Below the pieces are notes generated by a model, which worked only from the letters and a program-made list of their open reading frames with translations, was not told the DNA's origin and searched no databases. From assembly GCF_042429435.1 (NCBI RefSeq), contig NZ_JBHMAF010000196.1: DNA of 64,000 nt. The stretch is one strand, 5' to 3'. The position numbers were made by a program, and so were the translations under genes. Each line of letters begins with the position of its first letter. Positions within the stretch are counted from its first letter, which is position 1. Below are positions 43,212 to 52,042 of the stretch, piece after piece. This stretch comes from Ectobacillus funiculus (lineage in GTDB: Bacteria; Bacillota; Bacilli; Bacillales; Bacillaceae_G).

Positions 43212-44114
43212 TTATATGACCTCCTTATGTCCGCTCGTCAGCTGCTTAAATGCCTCTTCTAGCTTACCGCCTTCAATTTGAATCTCACGTGCACCAATTT
43301 TTTCTTGGAACAGCAATTCCAGTACCTTATCTGTATTATTGGTTTGGATGTAAACACGATCATTTTTCCGAAAGATATCATTGATTTCTGGATGGAGATA
43401 CAAATTTTCAAGTGATACTTCAGGATCGACCTTAAAGGAGACAGACTGCTTCGAAATCCTCGATTTGATTTGTTCAGGCGTTCCATCAGCGACAATTACG
43501 CCATCTTTAAAAAGTAAGATTCGCTCTGCCGCATCATCGGCTTCTTGCAGATAATGGGTTGAGAAAATAATGGTTTTTCCTTGCTCTGCAAGTACCTTGA
43601 CCGTATGCCAAAAGCGATTTCTTGATGTAATATCCATCCCGACAGTCGGTTCATCAAAAATAATTAACTCCGGATTCCCTGCAAGCGCTAAAGCGAAACT
43701 CAGTCGTCACTTCTGTCCGCCAGATAATTTTTCAGCCATCGTCTTTAAATCATTCTCTGTGAGTCCTGTTAAGGTCACTAATTCCTGAAGCGATAGCGGA
43801 TTGGGATAATAGCTTCGGATCAATTCAAGAATTTCTCGTACCTTGAGTCCAGGCATTACGCTGACTTCCTGCAGCATCACACCGATTTTCTCCCGCACTT
43901 GTTTTTCACGAGGCTGGTGATTGAACAGCTTTATTTCACCTGCTGTTGGGGTAAGAAGTCCTAAAATCATTGAGATTGTTGTCGTTTTTTCTGCTCCGTT
44001 TGGACCAAGAATCGCGACTACCTCTCCTTTTTTAATGGAAAAAGAGACGTCATTAACGGCTTTTTTATTTTGAAAGGACTTCGTTACATTTTTTAAGCTC
44101 ACAACTTTGTTCAT
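43212..44114 (-). pseudogene. Decayed ABC transporter ATP-binding protein (YvfR-like)
   Basis: A 300-codon ABC ATPase with two independent lesions. Walker A reads GPNGAEKTT instead of GPNGAGKTT, which should abolish ATP binding. An in-frame TGA follows LSGGQK (about 43705), where CGA (Arg) is expected; the frame then continues through LSFALALAGNPELIIFDEPT and the H-loop (STHYLQEADDAAERI). The start ATG at 44114 has CGGAGGTGG upstream. Related to drug or lantibiotic export ATPases beside two-component genes. Confidence 0.9.
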
Positions 44115-44180
44115 GTATAAACCACCTCCGGTTTTCTTGATTTCATTGTATGATCCAAGGCTGGTGAATTTTAGTAAGGG

Positions 44181-44209
44181 ATGTCATGAATGTCAGGTAA
44201 CAAATGTCA
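44181..44209 (-). promoter_or_regulatory. Triple TGACAT motif upstream of the decayed ATPase
   Basis: TGACAT occurs three times on the minus strand (44181, 44190, 44204), 70-95 bp before the ATPase start. Direct repeats of this kind are typical for LuxR-type response regulators. The rest of 44115-44577 is very A/T-rich with no gene seen. Confidence 0.4.
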
Positions 44210-44577
44210 TATTGTTGAGGTTTTGCAATGATTAGCACATGAAATCTTCTAAAAAATGAGATGTTTTTGGATGTGGGAATATAAAGATGCCATAACGAAT
44301 CCCAAATATGGGAATGATGGTAGTAGAAAATAAAAAAGTTTCTCGGTTAATAAAAATATTTTAAGGAAAATAAAAAGGGTTATAGCGAAATTGAGGGAAA
44401 TGTATTATAATAAAAAATTGTGATAAAAACAATATATTTTACGTTTAGACTTTGTTTTTTCCGAATAAACTATGGGTAGAATGATGTAAGCATCTTTTTA
44501 AAGAAGTTGAGCAAAAATCTAGACAAGAAAACATGTATTGTGGAAGGATTCAAAGAAGGGATGTAGAATAGAGAAAT

Positions 44578-45035
44578 ATGCCAAAAATCAGCAAGATTTT
44601 TGTTGATGCGGATGCATGCCCCGTTAAGGAGGAAATTGTGCAAGTCTGTCAGGCTTTCATGTTCCCATTTTACTTTGTGGCTCCTACGCCCACCAAACAA
44701 ACTTTGGCGGAGGAACATGGATGTACGTTGATTCTGTTCAAGATGAAGCAGACTTTCATATTTACAAGCATGCGAAGCCAGGGGATCTTGTCGTAACGCA
44801 GGATATGGGTTTGGCATCCCTGCTCGTGAAGAAAGGTGTACATGTTCTATCTCCAAGAGGAACAATCATCACGGATGAGCAGATGGATACAATTTTATAT
44901 AACCGATATGTATCTGCGAAATTGCGCAGAGAAGGAACCTTTTTAAAAGGCCCAAAAGCATTTTCCAAAGAAGACAAAAAGAAATTTCAACAAAGTTTAC
45001 AAAAAATATTGTCGAATCATGAAGGAATTCACTAA
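44578..45035 (+). pseudogene. yqxD: UPF0178 protein YqxD (YaiI), frameshifted
   Basis: The first frame gives IFVDADACPVKEEIVQVC, the family's PIN-like N-terminus, and runs off after EEHG. The rest continues in another frame from about 44721: YVDSVQDEADFHIYKHAKPG, then VVTQDMGLASLLVKKGVHVLS and KGPKAFSKEDKKKF to 45035. The offset is two bases, equal to one lost base near 44680-44725. The two parts make a full-length protein of about 150 aa. A real mutation and a sequencing error cannot be told apart here. It is in its normal place before dnaG. Confidence 0.88.
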
Positions 45036-45074
45036 TTTGTATCGAATACAACATACAATACGGAGATGGAGCTT

Positions 45075-46874
45075 ATGACGAACCGAATTCCTGAAGAAGT
45101 AATAGAGCAAGTTCGTCGTTCCGTTGATATTGTAGACGTTATAGGCGAATATGTTCAATTAAGAAAGCAAGGACGAAATTATTTTGGATTATGTCCTTTT
45201 CATGGAGAAAGCACACCTTCTTTTTCCGTCTCAGCTGATAAACAGATTTTTCACTGTTTCGGCTGTGGCGAAGGAGGAAATTCTTTATCATTTCTCATGA
45301 AGATGGATGGTATTTCGTTTACAGAAGCAGTGAAAAAGCTAGGAGAAAAAACGGGTGTAGATGTAACGCAATATATTTCCGAACAAGACAGTATGGTAGA
45401 ACAGTCGCAAGCCGATTACACCTCCAGCATGGTAGAAGCGCATGAACTGCTCAAAAAATATTATCATCATCTTCTTGTGAATACAAGGGAAGGAAATGAA
45501 GCCTTTCAATACTTGCTTGACAGGGGGATTTCGAGAGAGATTATGCTTCGGTTTGAAATCGGATATGCGAGTTCTTCTCGAGATCATGCTGCTAAAGTGC
45601 TGCAAAAAAGAGGCTTTTCACTTCCTCTTATGGAACAGGCCGGCCTTGTCGTACAAAGTGAACAGGACGGCTCCTATTATGACCGCTTTCGTAATCGCAT
45701 CATGTTCCCGATTCAGAACATGCAAGGCAAGACTGTTGCGTTTAGCGGAAGAGCAATCGGACAAGATAATCCAAAATATTTGAATAGTCCAGAAACTCCT
45801 GTTTTTCAAAAAAGCAAGCTGCTTTACAATTTTCATTATGCGCGTCCATCTATCCGGAAACAGCAGCGAGTGCTGTTGTTTGAAGGATATGCTGATGTAT
45901 TAGGTGCCATTCGCAGCGGCTTTGAAGAGTCAGTTGCGACAATGGGAACCGCATTAACAGAAGAGCAGGCTAAGATTCTTCGCCGTAATACAGAAACTGT
46001 AGTTCTTTGCTATGATGGAGATAAAGCTGGACAAGAGGCAACTGAAAAGGCCGGCCGTGTTTTGCTGAACATTGGTAGCCAAGTAAGAGTAGTTATGCTT
46101 CCAGACAAGCTTGATCCAGATGAATATGTACGAACACACGGTGAGGCTGCATTTCAGAATCTTGTGGAGAACAGTGGTAGCTTTATTGACTTTAAGCTTC
46201 AGCATCTCCGCTTCGGACGTAATTTGCAGGATCCGCAGGAGCAAGGAGAATATGTACAGGCCGCAGTTCGAGAGCTTGGAAGGTTAACGACTTTTGTACA
46301 AGCACAGCCCTATTTACAGTTGCTTGCAAAAGAGTTTCCATACCATATGGAGGACTTGCGAAATGAATTGCGTCAACTGCAGCAAGTGCAGCAAAGAAAG
46401 GAGCGCCATACGATCGCGCAAGCCGCACAGCCGGTAAAGGCGAAGCCGAGGTTTGCTGGTTATGAAAGAGCTGAGCGAGAGTTGATTTACCATATGCTGC
46501 AAAGCGAAGAAGTGACTCAGCGTGTCCAACCGTTTATTGAATATTTTCATACAGAGGAACATAAAGGGATTTTATATGAACTGTATGCATATTATGAAAA
46601 AGGATGCGAACCTGACATTAGTCACTTTCTCAATTGGCTTTCGAACGAGCCGTTAAAAAACATTGTAGCAGAACTCGCAACAGACGAAATGATTAATACG
46701 GAGTATTCCGAAGAACTGCTTCAAGGGAATCTCGATTCTCTCTATAAGCACAAGCAAAAGATAGAACAAATGAACCGTGTTTTTGAACTGCGAAACCTAG
46801 AACGAACAGATCCTTTAGCAGCAGCCAGGTTCGCACAAGAGCATATCATTAATAAGCGAAAAGCAAAACAATAG
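45075..46874 (+). CDS. dnaG: DNA primase
   Basis: Makes RNA primers at the fork. CHC2 zinc domain at the N-terminus (CPFHGESTPSFSVS... HCFGCGEGG, from C40), TOPRIM core (VLLFEGYADVLGAI, LCYDGDKAGQEA) and the helicase-binding C-terminal domain. 599 aa from ATG 45075 with GGAGATGGAG upstream; ATG 45066 is an alternative. First intact gene of the macromolecular synthesis operon with sigA. Confidence 0.95.
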   Translation: MTNRIPEEVIEQVRRSVDIVDVIGEYVQLRKQGRNYFGLCPFHGESTPSFSVSADKQIFHCFGCGEGGNSLSFLMKMDGISFTEAVKKLGEKTGVDVTQYISEQDSMVEQSQADYTSSMVEAHELLKKYYHHLLVNTREGNEAFQYLLDRGISREIMLRFEIGYASSSRDHAAKVLQKRGFSLPLMEQAGLVVQSEQDGSYYDRFRNRIMFPIQNMQGKTVAFSGRAIGQDNPKYLNSPETPVFQKSKLLYNFHYARPSIRKQQRVLLFEGYADVLGAIRSGFEESVATMGTALTEEQAKILRRNTETVVLCYDGDKAGQEATEKAGRVLLNIGSQVRVVMLPDKLDPDEYVRTHGEAAFQNLVENSGSFIDFKLQHLRFGRNLQDPQEQGEYVQAAVRELGRLTTFVQAQPYLQLLAKEFPYHMEDLRNELRQLQQVQQRKERHTIAQAAQPVKAKPRFAGYERAERELIYHMLQSEEVTQRVQPFIEYFHTEEHKGILYELYAYYEKGCEPDISHFLNWLSNEPLKNIVAELATDEMINTEYSEELLQGNLDSLYKHKQKIEQMNRVFELRNLERTDPLAAARFAQEHIINKRKAKQ

Positions 46875-46933
46875 CTTTTTCTATTATAACAAGTTATAAT
46901 TTTTATTTGTATCTCGCGTAAGGAGGGGAACAA

Positions 46934-48052
46934 ATGGCTGACAAATCAGCTCGTTCTAAAGAAATGGAAACTGATGTGACTTTCGAGCAGGTAAAAGAAC
47001 AGCTTACAGAGCTCGGCAAGAAACGCGGCGTTCTTACATACGAGGAGATTGCAGAACGCATGAACGGATTCGAAATCGAATCTGATCAAATGGATGAATA
47101 CTATGAATACTTGGGGGAACAAGGCATTGAACTCATAGGTGATGCTGAAGAAGACCCAAATGTTCATCAATTAGAAAAAGAAGAAGAATTCGATTTAAAT
47201 GATTTAAGCGTTCCTCCAGGCGTGAAGATCAATGATCCGGTTCGGATGTACTTAAAGGAAATCGGGCGTGTCGATTTACTTTCCGCTGAAGATGAAATCC
47301 AATTGGCAAGACGTATTGAAGAGGGCGATGAAGAAGCAAAGCGCCGTCTTGCTGAAGCAAACTTACGTCTCGTTGTTAGTATTGCAAAGCGTTATGTAGG
47401 TCGCGGCATGCTGTTTCTTGATTTAATTCAAGAAGGGAATATGGGATTAATTAAAGCGGTCGAAAAGTTTGATTACCGCAAAGGTTATAAGTTCAGTACG
47501 TATGCAACATGGTGGATTCGCCAAGCGATTACACGTGCGATCGCAGACCAAGCGAGAACCATTCGTATTCCTGTGCATATGGTTGAGACGATTAACAAGC
47601 TTATTCGTGTGCAACGTCAATTACTCCAAGATCTAGGTCGTGAGCCGAGTCCAGAAGAGATTGGCGAAGAGATGGATCTAGCACCAGAAAAGGTACGCGA
47701 AATCTTAAAGATTGCACAAGAACCTGTTTCATTAGAAACACCGATTGGCGAAGAAGATGATTCGCATTTAGGTGATTTTATTGAAGACCAAGAAGCTACT
47801 TCACCGGCTGATCATGCTGCATACGAATTGCTAAAAGAGCAGCTTGAGGATGTACTTGATACATTAACAGACCGGGAAGAAAATGTGCTCCGTCTTCGAT
47901 TTGGATTAGACGATGGGCGTACGCGCACACTAGAGGAAGTAGGAAAAGTGTTTGGTGTTACGCGAGAACGTATCCGTCAAATTGAAGCAAAAGCACTTCG
48001 TAAATTAAGACATCCTAGCCGCAGCAAACGTCTTAAGGATTTCTTAGAATAA
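46934..48052 (+). CDS. sigA: RNA polymerase primary sigma factor SigA
   Basis: Housekeeping sigma factor. Region 1.1, then region 2 (LRLVVSIAKRYVGRGMLFLDLIQEGNMGLIKAVEKFDYRKGYKFSTYATWWIRQAI), region 3 and region 4.2 HTH (TLEEVGKVFGVTRERIRQIEAKALRKLRH). 372 aa. AAGGAGGGG ribosome site, 59 bp after dnaG. Confidence 0.98.
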   Translation: MADKSARSKEMETDVTFEQVKEQLTELGKKRGVLTYEEIAERMNGFEIESDQMDEYYEYLGEQGIELIGDAEEDPNVHQLEKEEEFDLNDLSVPPGVKINDPVRMYLKEIGRVDLLSAEDEIQLARRIEEGDEEAKRRLAEANLRLVVSIAKRYVGRGMLFLDLIQEGNMGLIKAVEKFDYRKGYKFSTYATWWIRQAITRAIADQARTIRIPVHMVETINKLIRVQRQLLQDLGREPSPEEIGEEMDLAPEKVREILKIAQEPVSLETPIGEEDDSHLGDFIEDQEATSPADHAAYELLKEQLEDVLDTLTDREENVLRLRFGLDDGRTRTLEEVGKVFGVTRERIRQIEAKALRKLRHPSRSKRLKDFLE

Positions 48053-48061
48053 CCGTTTAAG

Positions 48062-48100
48062 AAAGTTTACTTCATTGCAGGTGAAGTAAACTTTTTCTTT
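48062..48100 (+). terminator. Intrinsic terminator of dnaG-sigA
   Basis: AAAGTTTACTTCA / TGAAGTAAACTTT, loop TTGCAGG, then TTCTTTT. Confidence 0.93.
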
Positions 48101-48102
48101 TC

Positions 48103-48210
48103 TACCTTAAGAAAGGATAAATTTCCAGTTAGGAGTTCATTCGACATGGCAGGGAATTTTAGGAATAAAGGGTAAGTGCAACTAACTATGTCTTTGTCTT
48201 TGCCCCGAAA
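48103..48210 (+). repeat. Interspersed repeat family A, copy 14 (worn)
   Basis: ACCTTAAGAAAGGATAAATT through GGGAATTTTAGG to TTGTCTTTGCCCC; the 3' hairpin is gone. Stem test position C-G. Confidence 0.8.
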
Positions 48211-48253
48211 ACTTCTCTCATGCTTTTGGAGAGAAAGGAAATGCTAACCAATT

Positions 48254-48284
48254 ACAATTCTTGTAATTTATTTTACAGAATTGT
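48254..48284. promoter_or_regulatory. Palindrome in the sigA-cccA gap
   Basis: ACAATTCTTGTAA / TTTTACAGAATTGT arms around a short centre. The 380-bp gap is very A/T-rich; apart from repeat copy 14, this site and the cccA promoter region nothing is seen. The regulator is unknown. Confidence 0.45.
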
Positions 48285-48589
48285 CTATTGATTTGCAAAT
48301 GCTCATTTTATTATTTTTCGAGCAAATTCTGTGTTGGTTTACAATATTTAAGTTGAATAGTAGGAGTTTTTGCTGCATCTCGAAGATTTTTAGCAAAAAA
48401 ATTTAGAGGATATTTCTTTCATTTGTCAAAATAAAAATACATATTTTATAAATTATGGAAAAAAATAAAAAAATTAGGGGATTTTCCTCCCGTTTTGGAG
48501 TTTATGCTTTTCCGATAGAGCGTTTTCAAGTACAATAGAACTGTTCATACAAAAATAGTTAATGGAGTACATAGAGGGGGAGAAAAGAA

Positions 48590-48952
48590 ATGAAACGCAA
48601 CCCGTTAATTCCGTTCGCATTGATTGCAGCTTTAGGGATTGCTTTAACGTTTCTGCTTTCATTCCAAGGGTTATACAAGGCGGAACAACTGGCGGATGCC
48701 GAGAAAAATGGTGGCACAACAACGCAAACAGCTGCTGCGAAGCCAGAAGATATTGTGAAGCAAACTTGTGTAAGCTGTCATGGGGACCAGCTACAAGGAA
48801 ATATTGGTCCAAACTTGCAAAAGGTTGGCGACAAACTATCTAAAGAGGATATTCAAGGTGTTATCCTAAATGGTAGAGGAAACATGCCAGCTGGGTTACT
48901 TCCGGCTGATCAGGCTTCCAAAGTAGCAGAATGGCTGTCACAAAAAAAATAA
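48590..48952 (+). CDS. cccA: Membrane-anchored cytochrome c550
   Basis: 120 aa: one N-terminal membrane anchor (about residues 7-27), a linker, then a class I cytochrome c domain on the outer face. Heme motif CVSCH and axial methionine in GNMPAGLL. Electron carrier to the terminal oxidase. GAGGGGGAG ribosome site. cccA follows sigA in many Bacillus. Confidence 0.94.
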   Translation: MKRNPLIPFALIAALGIALTFLLSFQGLYKAEQLADAEKNGGTTTQTAAAKPEDIVKQTCVSCHGDQLQGNIGPNLQKVGDKLSKEDIQGVILNGRGNMPAGLLPADQASKVAEWLSQKK

Positions 48953-48960
48953 TATATTAG

Positions 48961-48996
48961 ACCCTTTGTACATGTTTACAAAGGGATTTTTTTTTT
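48961..48996 (+). terminator. Intrinsic terminator of cccA
   Basis: CCCTTTGTA / TACAAAGGG (loop CATGTT), then a run of ten T after one A. Confidence 0.92.
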
Positions 48997-49072
48997 CACT
49001 TTAAGTATAAATTTCTAGCTGAAGGACAATTCGACGTAGCGAGAAATTTTAGAAATACAGTATAAGGGCAGC
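48997..49072 (+). repeat. Interspersed repeat family A, copy 15 (5' half)
   Basis: Starts CACTTTAAGTATAAATTTCT at the end of the cccA T-run and stops after CAGTATAAGGGCAGC. Stem test position T-A. Confidence 0.85.
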
Positions 49073-49201
49073 AGTTGAGTTTAATTTCCCTTCCTCATTA
49101 TGACCTAACCGGCTTTCTTATGCTAAAATAAGTCGTTACTGTCGCTTGCAACAGTATAAAAAAATTCTTATGATGAAGAAAACATGTAAAGGATGAACAG
49201 A

Positions 49202-49909
49202 ATGAACGAGGTAAAGCTTTCAAAGAGGCTGCAGGCCGTTGCGGAAGAAATTATCCCGCAATCCGTCTTAGCTGATATCGGATCGGATCACGCATATTTG
49301 CCATGTTATTGCGTGTTACATAACAGAATTGTTTCTGCAATTGCCGGCGAGGTGGTAGAGGGACCATATCAATCGGCAAAAACGACAGTTGAACAGCTTC
49401 ATTTAGAAGATAAGATTTCCGTACGTAAAGGAGACGGCCTGTCAGTTCTTGCTGGCGGGGAAGCTGATGTGATTACGATTTGTGGTATGGGGGGTGCTCT
49501 CATTCGCGATATATTGGAGCGAGGGAAAGGGAAGCTGCAAGGGGTGCAGCGTCTCGTGCTGCAGCCAAATATTGGAGCCCATAATATTCGCCAATGGTTA
49601 ATTGAAAATGGATGGGAGCTGAAAAAGGAACAGATTTTAAAAGAGGACGGAAAAATTTATGAAATTTTGTGTGCTGAAAAAGGAAATCCCATGCAGCCTT
49701 ATGGGGAGCAAGAGACAGCGGGAGTACTGATGGGTCCGTTTTTATTGCCGGAGAAAAGTACCGTGTTTGTAGAAAAGTGGCAGCATGAGCTAAAGAGTCT
49801 TAAAATGATTTATGAACAGCTGAACAAAGCGGCTGAAACAGAGGAAACAGAAAGAAAGCGGCAGGAACTGCTTGAGAAAATCGCTCTTATTGAGGAGGCG
49901 TTAGGATGA
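49202..49909 (+). CDS. trmK: tRNA m1A22 methyltransferase TrmK
   Basis: SAM-dependent methylation of A22 in tRNA. Rossmann motif I VLADIGSDHAYLP near residue 25, then CGMGGALIRDIL and LVLQPNIGAHNIRQWL; C-terminal coiled coil (residues 190-235). 235 aa from ATG 49202 (AAAGGA 8 bases upstream); ATG 49193 is possible. Overlaps yqfO by 4 bases, as in B. subtilis. Confidence 0.94.
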   Translation: MNEVKLSKRLQAVAEEIIPQSVLADIGSDHAYLPCYCVLHNRIVSAIAGEVVEGPYQSAKTTVEQLHLEDKISVRKGDGLSVLAGGEADVITICGMGGALIRDILERGKGKLQGVQRLVLQPNIGAHNIRQWLIENGWELKKEQILKEDGKIYEILCAEKGNPMQPYGEQETAGVLMGPFLLPEKSTVFVEKWQHELKSLKMIYEQLNKAAETEETERKRQELLEKIALIEEALG

Positions 49910-51027
49910 GCAAAATTCCAAACGGTCATGAGATTATTAGCTTATTTGAAACAATGTATCCAAAAGCTTTTGCGATGGAAGGGGATCCCATTGGCTTGCA
50001 TATCGGTGCTTTAAACCGCCCTGTTACAAATGTACTAATCGCATTAGATGTAACAGAAGAGGTTGTGGATGAGGCGATTGAGAAACAGGCAGGTTTAATT
50101 ATTGCGCACCATCCGCTTGTATACCGCCCATTAAAAACGATTCACACAGATACCGCTTATGGCCGAATCATCGAAAAGTGCATCAAGCATGATATTGCCG
50201 TATATGCTGCTCATACAAATGTTGATATTGCAAGCGGTGGGGTAAATGATTTATTAGCTGAGGCGCTCGATTTAGTGCAAACGGAGGTTTTGGTGCCGAC
50301 ATACGAGGAAAATTTGAAAAAGCTGGTTGTTTTTGTCCCTGTCTCGCATCGGGAATCAGTGCAGCAAGCTTTGGGAGCTAGCGGTGCAGGACATATTGGA
50401 AACTACAGCTCTTGCACCTTTAATGTGGAAGGAACAGGAACCTTTTTACCTCTAGAGGAGACCAACCCATATACTGGAACAGCAGGGAAGCTTGAGCATG
50501 TTGAGGAAGTACGGATCGAAACCATTTTCCCAGCGTCCCTGCAGCGTAAAGTGGTACGGGCCATGCTTGCGGCTCATCCATATGAAGAGGTTGCGTACGA
50601 TATCTACCCGCTTGAGAATAAAGGAAATGTGCTAGGCTTAGGGAAAATAGGATATTTACCAGAGGCCATGACACTGGAGCAATTTGCCGGATATGTAAAA
50701 GAACGATTAGACGTCCCGGCTGTTCGAGTTGTCGGAGCGCTGCAGGATACAGTGAAAAAGGTGGCAGTTGTTGGTGGAGATGGGAATAAATATATCAAAC
50801 AAGCGAAGTTTAAGGGAGCAGATGTGTATGTTACAGGTGATTTGTATTATCACGTCGCACATGATGCCATGATGCTTGGGTTACATGTTGTGGATCCGGG
50901 GCATAATGTAGAAAAAATTATGAAGGCAGGGGTGCAGAAGCAGCTGCAGCAAAAAGCAATAGAAAAGAAATTGGGTGTTACAGTACACGCATCCACGATT
51001 AATACGGAGCCATTTACATTTATATAG
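49906..51027 (+). CDS. yqfO: Nif3-family metal-binding protein YqfO
   Basis: 373 aa. Nif3 fold with metal ligands in IIAHHPLVYRP, AAHTNVDIA and GHNVE, and an inserted central domain typical for Gram-positive YqfO. Often labelled GTP cyclohydrolase type 2-like, but the activity is unsettled. The ATG overlaps the trmK stop. Confidence 0.92.
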   Translation: MSKIPNGHEIISLFETMYPKAFAMEGDPIGLHIGALNRPVTNVLIALDVTEEVVDEAIEKQAGLIIAHHPLVYRPLKTIHTDTAYGRIIEKCIKHDIAVYAAHTNVDIASGGVNDLLAEALDLVQTEVLVPTYEENLKKLVVFVPVSHRESVQQALGASGAGHIGNYSSCTFNVEGTGTFLPLEETNPYTGTAGKLEHVEEVRIETIFPASLQRKVVRAMLAAHPYEEVAYDIYPLENKGNVLGLGKIGYLPEAMTLEQFAGYVKERLDVPAVRVVGALQDTVKKVAVVGGDGNKYIKQAKFKGADVYVTGDLYYHVAHDAMMLGLHVVDPGHNVEKIMKAGVQKQLQQKAIEKKLGVTVHASTINTEPFTFI

Positions 51028-51118
51028 ACAGAGCGGTTACACTCATCACTACAATATAAAGTTCTTGTTATGCATAAAAAACAAATCTCTGTTGCAAAAT
51101 GAACCCATAAACAAAAAG

Positions 51119-51180
51119 TACCCCCATTATAGAAACAGATAAAGTTGACTAATCTTTTCTCGATAGGGGGTGGGGGTTTT
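51119..51180. other. Inverted repeat with C/G runs after yqfO
   Basis: ACCCCCATTAT (51120-51130) and ATAGGGGGT (51163-51171), followed by GGGGGTTTTT. It could be a terminator of trmK-yqfO with a long loop, or the joined ends of a lost insertion sequence. The 259-bp gap has no gene. Confidence 0.4.
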
Positions 51181-51286
51181 TCTCTAGAGAATCCTTTTTA
51201 GGAAGAAGTAAAACGAGTGATATACTCCGTTCCTGCCTTTTATTGGAAGAGCATTCTTGCCAAAGAATAAGGAAAGAAGGGTTAGT

Positions 51287-51703
51287 ATGGATCATTTCGA
51301 TTCGATGGCAAATCTTGGACTATTAATCATTCGATTAGTGGTGGGAATCACATTTATTGGACATGGTTGTCAAAAATTGTTTGGATGGTTTGGAGGGGCT
51401 GGTGTAAGCAATACGGGAGAATGGTTAGAATCTATCGGAATTAAGCCAGGAGGGAAGATTTGGGCTGTTCTAGCTGGATCATTTGAGCTTGTTGGAGGAA
51501 TCCTTTTCGCTGCTGGAGAGTTCACTTCCTTAGGGGCTATTCTTATCATTATCATTATGATTGATGCCATCGTGACAGTGCATGGCCGTAATGGCTATTG
51601 GCTTACAAATAATGGATTCGAGTATAACATGGTCCTAATTGCAGTGACAGCTGGCGTAGCGTTAGTAGGTCCAGGTGATTACGTATTGATTTACCGACCA
51701 TAA
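51287..51703 (+). CDS. DoxX-family membrane protein
   Basis: 138 aa with four transmembrane helices and the family motif GLLIIRLVVGITFIGHGCQKLFGWFGG. DoxX proteins (MhqP, CatD) are linked to quinone or oxidative stress in Bacillus, but the substrate is unknown. ATG 51287 with AGAAGG upstream. Not a usual member of this neighbourhood in B. subtilis, so probably an insertion relative to that order. Confidence 0.85.
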   Translation: MDHFDSMANLGLLIIRLVVGITFIGHGCQKLFGWFGGAGVSNTGEWLESIGIKPGGKIWAVLAGSFELVGGILFAAGEFTSLGAILIIIIMIDAIVTVHGRNGYWLTNNGFEYNMVLIAVTAGVALVGPGDYVLIYRP

Positions 51704-51730
51704 TTGTAACAATTTTGTTTTTCAATAGCT

Positions 51731-51763
51731 TAAAAAGCGGAAGAGCCCTCTCTTCCGCTTTTT
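51731..51763 (+). terminator. Intrinsic terminator of the DoxX gene
   Basis: AAAAAGCGGAAGAG / CTCTTCCGCTTTTT, loop CCCT. Confidence 0.92.
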
Positions 51764-51925
51764 ATATATAATTTTTTAGGTGCCGCCCTACAGCCAAGGT
51801 CTATTCCCTTTCGCGGAATACCCTTCTCCAGTGTTATGAAAAAAACAGTTAGCAGTGAAAACCCTATGGAAAGCTTCTATGAATCAAATTTTCCTGAACC
51901 TCTCGTTTTGTACGTGGATTATTTT

Positions 51926-52011
51926 ACACTGTAAGAAAGTATAAATTTCTAGCTGGAAGACAATTCGACGCAGCAAGAAATTTTAGGACTACAGTATAAG
52001 GGCAATTACGA
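51926..52011 (+). repeat. Interspersed repeat family A, copy 16 (5' half)
   Basis: ACACTGTAAGAAAGTATAAA to TATAAGGGCAATTACGAG; preceded by ATTATTTT. Stem test position T-A. Sits in the convergent gap before ispH. 51764-51925 shows nothing else. Confidence 0.87.
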
Positions 52012-52042
52012 GAGCAAAGGCTAGGTGTGCTAGCGCTCCTGA

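Noticed and set aside
43212..43637. Separate 141-aa ATPase gene
   Set aside because: It is the second half of the same ABC ATPase reading frame after an in-frame TGA; its ATG is an internal methionine of the VGMD motif.
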